DNA of 9,048 nt from JBEKDJ01 sp050014415 (GTDB lineage: Bacteria; Desulfobacterota; BSN033; UBA1163): positions 1 through 9,048 of the forward strand of contig JBEKDJ010000181.1 of assembly GCA_050014415.1 (NCBI GenBank), given 5' to 3'. A model generated the notes under the pieces. It was not told the DNA's origin and searched no databases. It saw nothing but the letters and a program-made list of their open reading frames with translations. Below, in pieces: positions 6,540 through 9,048 of this stretch. Numbering within the stretch: position 1 is the stretch's first letter; every line of letters starts with the position of its first letter. Position numbers and translations under genes: made by a program.

Positions 6540-6569
6540 TGTCAAGGTTGGTTGCGTTTCTGCTTGACA
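6540..6569. promoter_or_regulatory. Perfect dyad in the divergent promoter region (TGTCAAG-N16-CTTGACA)
   Basis: The 7-bp arms TGTCAAG (6540-6546) and CTTGACA (6563-6569) are exact inverted copies 16 nt apart. Each arm contains a consensus TTGACA -35 box, one facing the nitroreductase and one the RAYT gene. This could be a shared operator or simply two outward -35 boxes. The minus-strand -10 partner is poor (TACGCT at 18 nt). Confidence 0.35.
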
Positions 6570-6592
6570 TTCCAAGGAAGGATCGTTATTTT
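6564..6592 (+). promoter_or_regulatory. sigma70-type promoter for the RAYT gene
   Basis: A perfect -35 TTGACA (6564-6569), a 17-nt spacer and TATTTT (6587-6592) as -10 point rightwards. Transcription would begin near 6599, placing the first REP hairpin in the 5' leader. Confidence 0.5.
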
Positions 6593-6608
6593 CAAAACGA
6601 AAAATGGT

Positions 6609-6633
6609 GTAGGGCTCGTTTGCCAAACGAGCC
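6609..6633 (+). repeat. REP-like hairpin, GTAG head (copy A)
   Basis: GTAG (6609-6612) is followed by a perfect 9-bp palindrome, arms GGCTCGTTT and AAACGAGCC with a GCC loop. A short GTAG head plus a GC-rich hairpin is the known layout of REP elements moved by RAYT enzymes. It ends 15 nt before the RAYT start, where no Shine-Dalgarno sequence is seen, so the hairpin might affect translation. It is followed by a GCCGA GCCGA duplication. Confidence 0.65.
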
Positions 6634-6648
6634 GAGCCGAGTCCTGAA

Positions 6649-7158
6649 ATGGAAGAAACAGAATTCAAACAAAGAAAGCAGATCCACCTAAAAGGGTTTC
6701 ACTGCAGTTCAAGTGATCATGTTTTCTTCATCACGATATGCACTGCTGGAAAAAGGCCCTATTTTTCCAACCATGATATTTGCGAATTGATCCTTAGTGA
6801 ATTGCACTACCGCCGTGCCAAGAAGGAAATAAAGTTGTTCTGCTATTGCATTATGCCTGACCATATCCACATGTTAATTTCCTTAGAAAAGAATTATACG
6901 GAGAAAATTGGTGCGTTCGGGGAACGCACCCTACAGAATTGGGTTTCTGCATTCAAACGTCATGCTTCGGGGATAGGAAGGCGACTGCACAACATCAATC
7001 CTTTCTGGCAAACAAATTTCTATGATCATATAGTAAGGAGTGATGAATCGTTATTGGAAATATGTCAATATATTCTCAATAACCCAGTCCGGAAGAGGAT
7101 GGTTCCAACTTGGGAAGAATATTCATATTCAAGAATAATTGATCCTCTACCGTTATGA
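6649..7158 (+). CDS. REP-associated tyrosine transposase (RAYT, Y1_Tnp family)
   Basis: This 169-residue protein is a single-domain HUH endonuclease of the IS200/IS605-related RAYT group. The N-terminal FITICTAGKRPYF (27-39) is followed by the HUH metal-binding motif CIMPDHIHMLI (H72-x-H74). The C-terminal block has FWQTNFYDHIVR (119-130), with Y125 the likely nucleophile, then YILNNPVRKR. RAYTs nick and join single-stranded DNA at REP hairpins and are domesticated or non-self-mobile. No insertion-sequence ends, target duplication or TnpB are seen. The gene looks intact. Codons 88-96 (GAFGERTLQ) consist of an inverted REP-like hairpin. A start at 6649 is the only well-placed ATG but lacks a ribosome site. 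This is the window's only sign of mobile DNA. Confidence 0.88.
   Translation: MEETEFKQRKQIHLKGFHCSSSDHVFFITICTAGKRPYFSNHDICELILSELHYRRAKKEIKLFCYCIMPDHIHMLISLEKNYTEKIGAFGERTLQNWVSAFKRHASGIGRRLHNINPFWQTNFYDHIVRSDESLLEICQYILNNPVRKRMVPTWEEYSYSRIIDPLPL
6910..6934 (-). repeat. REP-like hairpin inside the RAYT gene (copy B, inverted)
   Basis: On the minus strand, GTAG (6934-6931) heads a perfect 9-bp palindrome with arms GGTGCGTTC and GAACGCACC and a CCC loop. Against copy A, the head, the outer GG/CC and the central CGTT/AACG are conserved, while three stem positions differ on both arms with pairing kept. It is in frame with the RAYT codons (residues 88-96) and points towards copy A. Confidence 0.65.
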
Positions 7159-7204
7159 TTTGAATGTATCGAACAAGGATCGATGAAAAAAGGAGGATTG
7201 TAAG

Positions 7205-7552
7205 ATGATACGGGCTAAGATATGGTTTCGATGTGCGGCGATGCATGATCCTGTTACCCCGATCATCATCCAGCCGGCTATCATCGGGTGGGAGGCAAAG
7301 AAAAGGAAAGTAGGAACCCAGATTGAGAGGGCCTTTGACGGAGAAGAGTTGGTCCGCCGAATGAAGGGATGGATTACAGTTGATCCTCGCAAAGTGATTG
7401 AGGTCGTGAATCGATTTGGAAGGCTAAAGGTCTTGGATGAAAGAGAACTGGTCGTAGAATTCGAGAAGACGGAAGATCTCCAGAACCTGCGGAAGGCCTT
7501 GGAAGAAGCTTTCGTTGGGGAAGTGGAAGTCGATCTGATGTCAAAAAAGTGA
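7205..7552 (+). CDS. Conserved-looking small protein of unknown function
   Basis: This 115-residue protein belongs to no family I recognise. A strong AGGAGG lies 8 nt before ATG 7205, and codon use resembles the neighbours, so it is probably a real gene. The first 30 residues (MIRAKIWFRC, then PVTPIIIQPAIIGW) are hydrophobic and beta-like but not a convincing membrane segment. The middle has basic and acidic stretches. The C-terminal half (ELVVEFEKTEDLQNLRKALEEAF, in pieces) looks like a beta-alpha unit ending VEVDLMSKK. It is soluble by appearance. It sits 46 nt after RAYT and 221 nt before the FAD oxidoreductase, on the same strand. The spacer to 7773 holds only a short dyad and no gene. 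Confidence 0.65.
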   Translation: MIRAKIWFRCAAMHDPVTPIIIQPAIIGWEAKKRKVGTQIERAFDGEELVRRMKGWITVDPRKVIEVVNRFGRLKVLDERELVVEFEKTEDLQNLRKALEEAFVGEVEVDLMSKK

Positions 7553-7708
7553 GGCCAAGGGTGAAGAAACGGATCTAAGAAGATTCAATAGTCGTGCTTA
7601 AATTATGGCAGAGAAGATAGTTAAAGGTTAGAATGTTAATATGCATTAGTAGCCATCCAGGGATTTGAATAGCTTCCAACCCCTTTCATAGCAGATGAAA
7701 CAATCCAT

Positions 7709-7721
7709 CCTAACTATTAGG
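7709..7721. repeat. Short dyad upstream of the FAD oxidoreductase
   Basis: CCTAA (7709-7713) and TTAGG (7717-7721) form a perfect 13-nt palindrome with a CTA centre, 52 nt before the GTG start. It may be a regulator binding site. One copy only, so this is weak. Confidence 0.2.
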
Positions 7722-7773
7722 TATCTGAATCCATAGATTATGGGCAAAGATGTCATAAAAAAGAGGAGAAGAT

Positions 7774-9048
7774 GTGAATAGTAAAAGGGACCAACTGATA
7801 AAGATAGTTGGGAAAAGGAACGTTTGGGATGACCTGGAGACCTTGAAATCATACTCACGGGATCAAAGTTTCTCCCTATCGATGAAGCCTTCGTTTGTGG
7901 TCAGTCCTAAGAATGTGCATGAGGTAGAAGAGATCGTGATGTGGGCCAACCAGACGCGGTCCCCAATCGTTCCAGTAAGCTCTGGCCCGCCGCGCTTCCA
8001 TGGTGACACCGTTCCCAGCGCAGCAGAGGCAGTTATTGTGGACCTTAGCGGAATGAAGCAGATTATCAGGATTGATCGGAGAAATAGAATGGTTCTGATT
8101 GAACCGGGAGTGACTTTTGGCCAACTCCAGCCAGAGTTAGCCAAGGAGGGGCTGAGACTCACAACGCCATTGCTGCCTCGGGCAAACAAATCAGTAGTCT
8201 CCAGTCTTTTGGAAAGGGAACCCACACTGATCCCGAAGTATCAGTGGGCGATGCTTGATCCATTGCGATGCCTCGAGGTTGTCTGGGGGGATGGCAACAA
8301 GTTAATGACCGGGGATGCAGGGAGTTTTGGATCACTTGAAGAAGATTGGAAGGCGAACTTCGCACAGGTGGCTCCGGAAGGTCCGGCTCAGACAGATTTC
8401 TACAAGTTCGTTTCAGCTGCTCAAGGAAGTATGGGGATTGTGACCTGGGCATCAATAAAATGTGAGGTTTTGCCCGAACTCCACAAACTTTTCTTCTTAT
8501 CGGCTAAAAGACTTGATGACTTAATTGATTTTCTTTACAGGCTTCTCAGGCTCAGGTTCGGGGATGAGCTTCTGCTATTAAACGGCTCGAATATAGCATC
8601 TGTCCTGGGAGACGGGGCTGACCAAATCAAGGCGTTGGAAGAAAAACTTCCACCTTGGGTTATCCTGGTGGGTGTGGCTGGACGAAATATGCTCCCCAAG
8701 GAGAGAGTGGAGTTTCAACAGAAGGACATTACGGACATTGCCCAACAGTTTGGCCTGCAGCTTATGCCTGCGATTCCCGGAGTGGCAGCTGGTGAGATGC
8801 TGGGAGCGCTTCTCAACCCGTCAAGGGAACCTTACTGGAAACTTGGCTATAAGGGGGGATGCCAGGACATCTTCTTTCTAACGACACTTAACAGAACGCC
8901 AGAATTTGTGAAGACAATGTATTCGGTGGCAGAAGAGTATGGATATCTTACTTCGGAGATAGGCGTCTACATTCAGCCGGTACACCAAGGTGCAAGTTGC
9001 CATTGCGAATTCAATCTTCCCTTCGACCCCGGTGATCCGAGAGAGACA
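7774..9048 (+). CDS. FAD-binding oxidoreductase (PCMH/VAO type), C-terminus off the window
   Basis: The frame is open for 425 codons to the right edge with no stop. The protein is an FAD-linked dehydrogenase of the VAO/PCMH fold (FAD_binding_4, GlcD-like): PKNVHEVEEIVMWAN at 45-59, the FAD pyrophosphate loop PVSSGPPRFHGDT at 67-79, VDLSGM at 89-94, EPGVTFGQLQ at 110-119, and AQGSMGIVTWA at 217-226. In the family the FAD loop is usually P-x-G-G-G-T; here it is SSGPP, a variant I associate with a branch found in anaerobic bacteria. Such enzymes oxidise 2-hydroxy acids or alcohols and often pair with an Fe-S electron-transfer subunit downstream, which is outside the window. The GTG start at 7774 is supported by AGGAG 5 nt upstream; ATG 7772 runs straight into TGA. 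Substrate not deducible. Confidence 0.85.
   Translation, partial: MNSKRDQLIKIVGKRNVWDDLETLKSYSRDQSFSLSMKPSFVVSPKNVHEVEEIVMWANQTRSPIVPVSSGPPRFHGDTVPSAAEAVIVDLSGMKQIIRIDRRNRMVLIEPGVTFGQLQPELAKEGLRLTTPLLPRANKSVVSSLLEREPTLIPKYQWAMLDPLRCLEVVWGDGNKLMTGDAGSFGSLEEDWKANFAQVAPEGPAQTDFYKFVSAAQGSMGIVTWASIKCEVLPELHKLFFLSAKRLDDLIDFLYRLLRLRFGDELLLLNGSNIASVLGDGADQIKALEEKLPPWVILVGVAGRNMLPKERVEFQQKDITDIAQQFGLQLMPAIPGVAAGEMLGALLNPSREPYWKLGYKGGCQDIFFLTTLNRTPEFVKTMYSVAEEYGYLTSEIGVYIQPVHQGASCHCEFNLPFDPGDPRET

Noticed and set aside
6649..7158. A complete IS200/IS605 insertion sequence
   Set aside because: No second gene (TnpB), no element ends outside the REP hairpins, and the protein has RAYT rather than TnpA features.
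7863..8455. Several minus-strand open frames opposite the FAD oxidoreductase
   Set aside because: They are shadows. The plus strand is a continuous, domain-matching reading frame through the whole stretch.

Overview
The window is about 9 kb of bacterial chromosome with moderate GC content, carrying a loose set of mostly single-gene units on both strands. The gene families are an FAD-linked oxidoreductase of the kind common in strict anaerobes, a signal-peptide SagB-type nitroreductase, a FAMN-type nitroreductase, a short SPFH protein, a Cys-rich small protein and an apparent selenoprotein. Together they suggest an uncultivated anaerobe of the Desulfobacterota/deltaproteobacterial kind. This is inferred from gene content; no taxonomic marker is present.

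Left part, minus strand: the N-terminus of a PHP-domain protein runs off the left edge (1-110). A two-gene minus-strand unit follows, an exported SagB-type nitroreductase (522-1178) and then a truncated-looking SPFH/stomatin-like membrane protein (243-506), with an extended -10 promoter candidate at 1265-1293. Plus strand from 1478: an Smr-domain protein overlaps by ATGA a Cys-rich small gene (2188-2402) that is frameshifted here. Then come a YhbS-like GNAT acetyltransferase (2539-3051) and DNA-3-methyladenine glycosylase I, tag (3202-3786). Structured but non-coding spacers lie on both sides of tag.

The most notable locus is 4040-4570. A CMD/AhpD-like peroxidase-related gene is interrupted by one in-frame TGA exactly at the second residue of the CxxC redox motif. 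A 7-bp perfect hairpin with a GGC loop begins 13 nt after the TGA and its loop lies 20 nt after it, which fits a bacterial SECIS element. Read through, the product is a 176-residue selenoprotein with E66, C78, U81 and H85 matching the AhpD catalytic set.

Right part: a Nudix hydrolase with a split Nudix box (4803-5714, minus) and a nitroreductase (5819-6472, minus) are separated by a degenerate 8-nt tandem repeat. A divergent promoter region with a TGTCAAG/CTTGACA dyad leads into a REP-associated tyrosine transposase (RAYT, 6649-7158). Two REP-like hairpins with GTAG heads and covarying stems are present: one in the RAYT leader, the other, inverted, inside its coding sequence. A 115-residue protein of unknown function (7205-7552) and an FAD-binding oxidoreductase running off the right edge (7774-9048) complete the window. 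No tRNA, rRNA or CRISPR array was seen. Apart from the sagB-SPFH pair and the Smr/Cys-rich pair, the genes look independently transcribed, with a loose common theme of redox and damage/detoxification enzymes.
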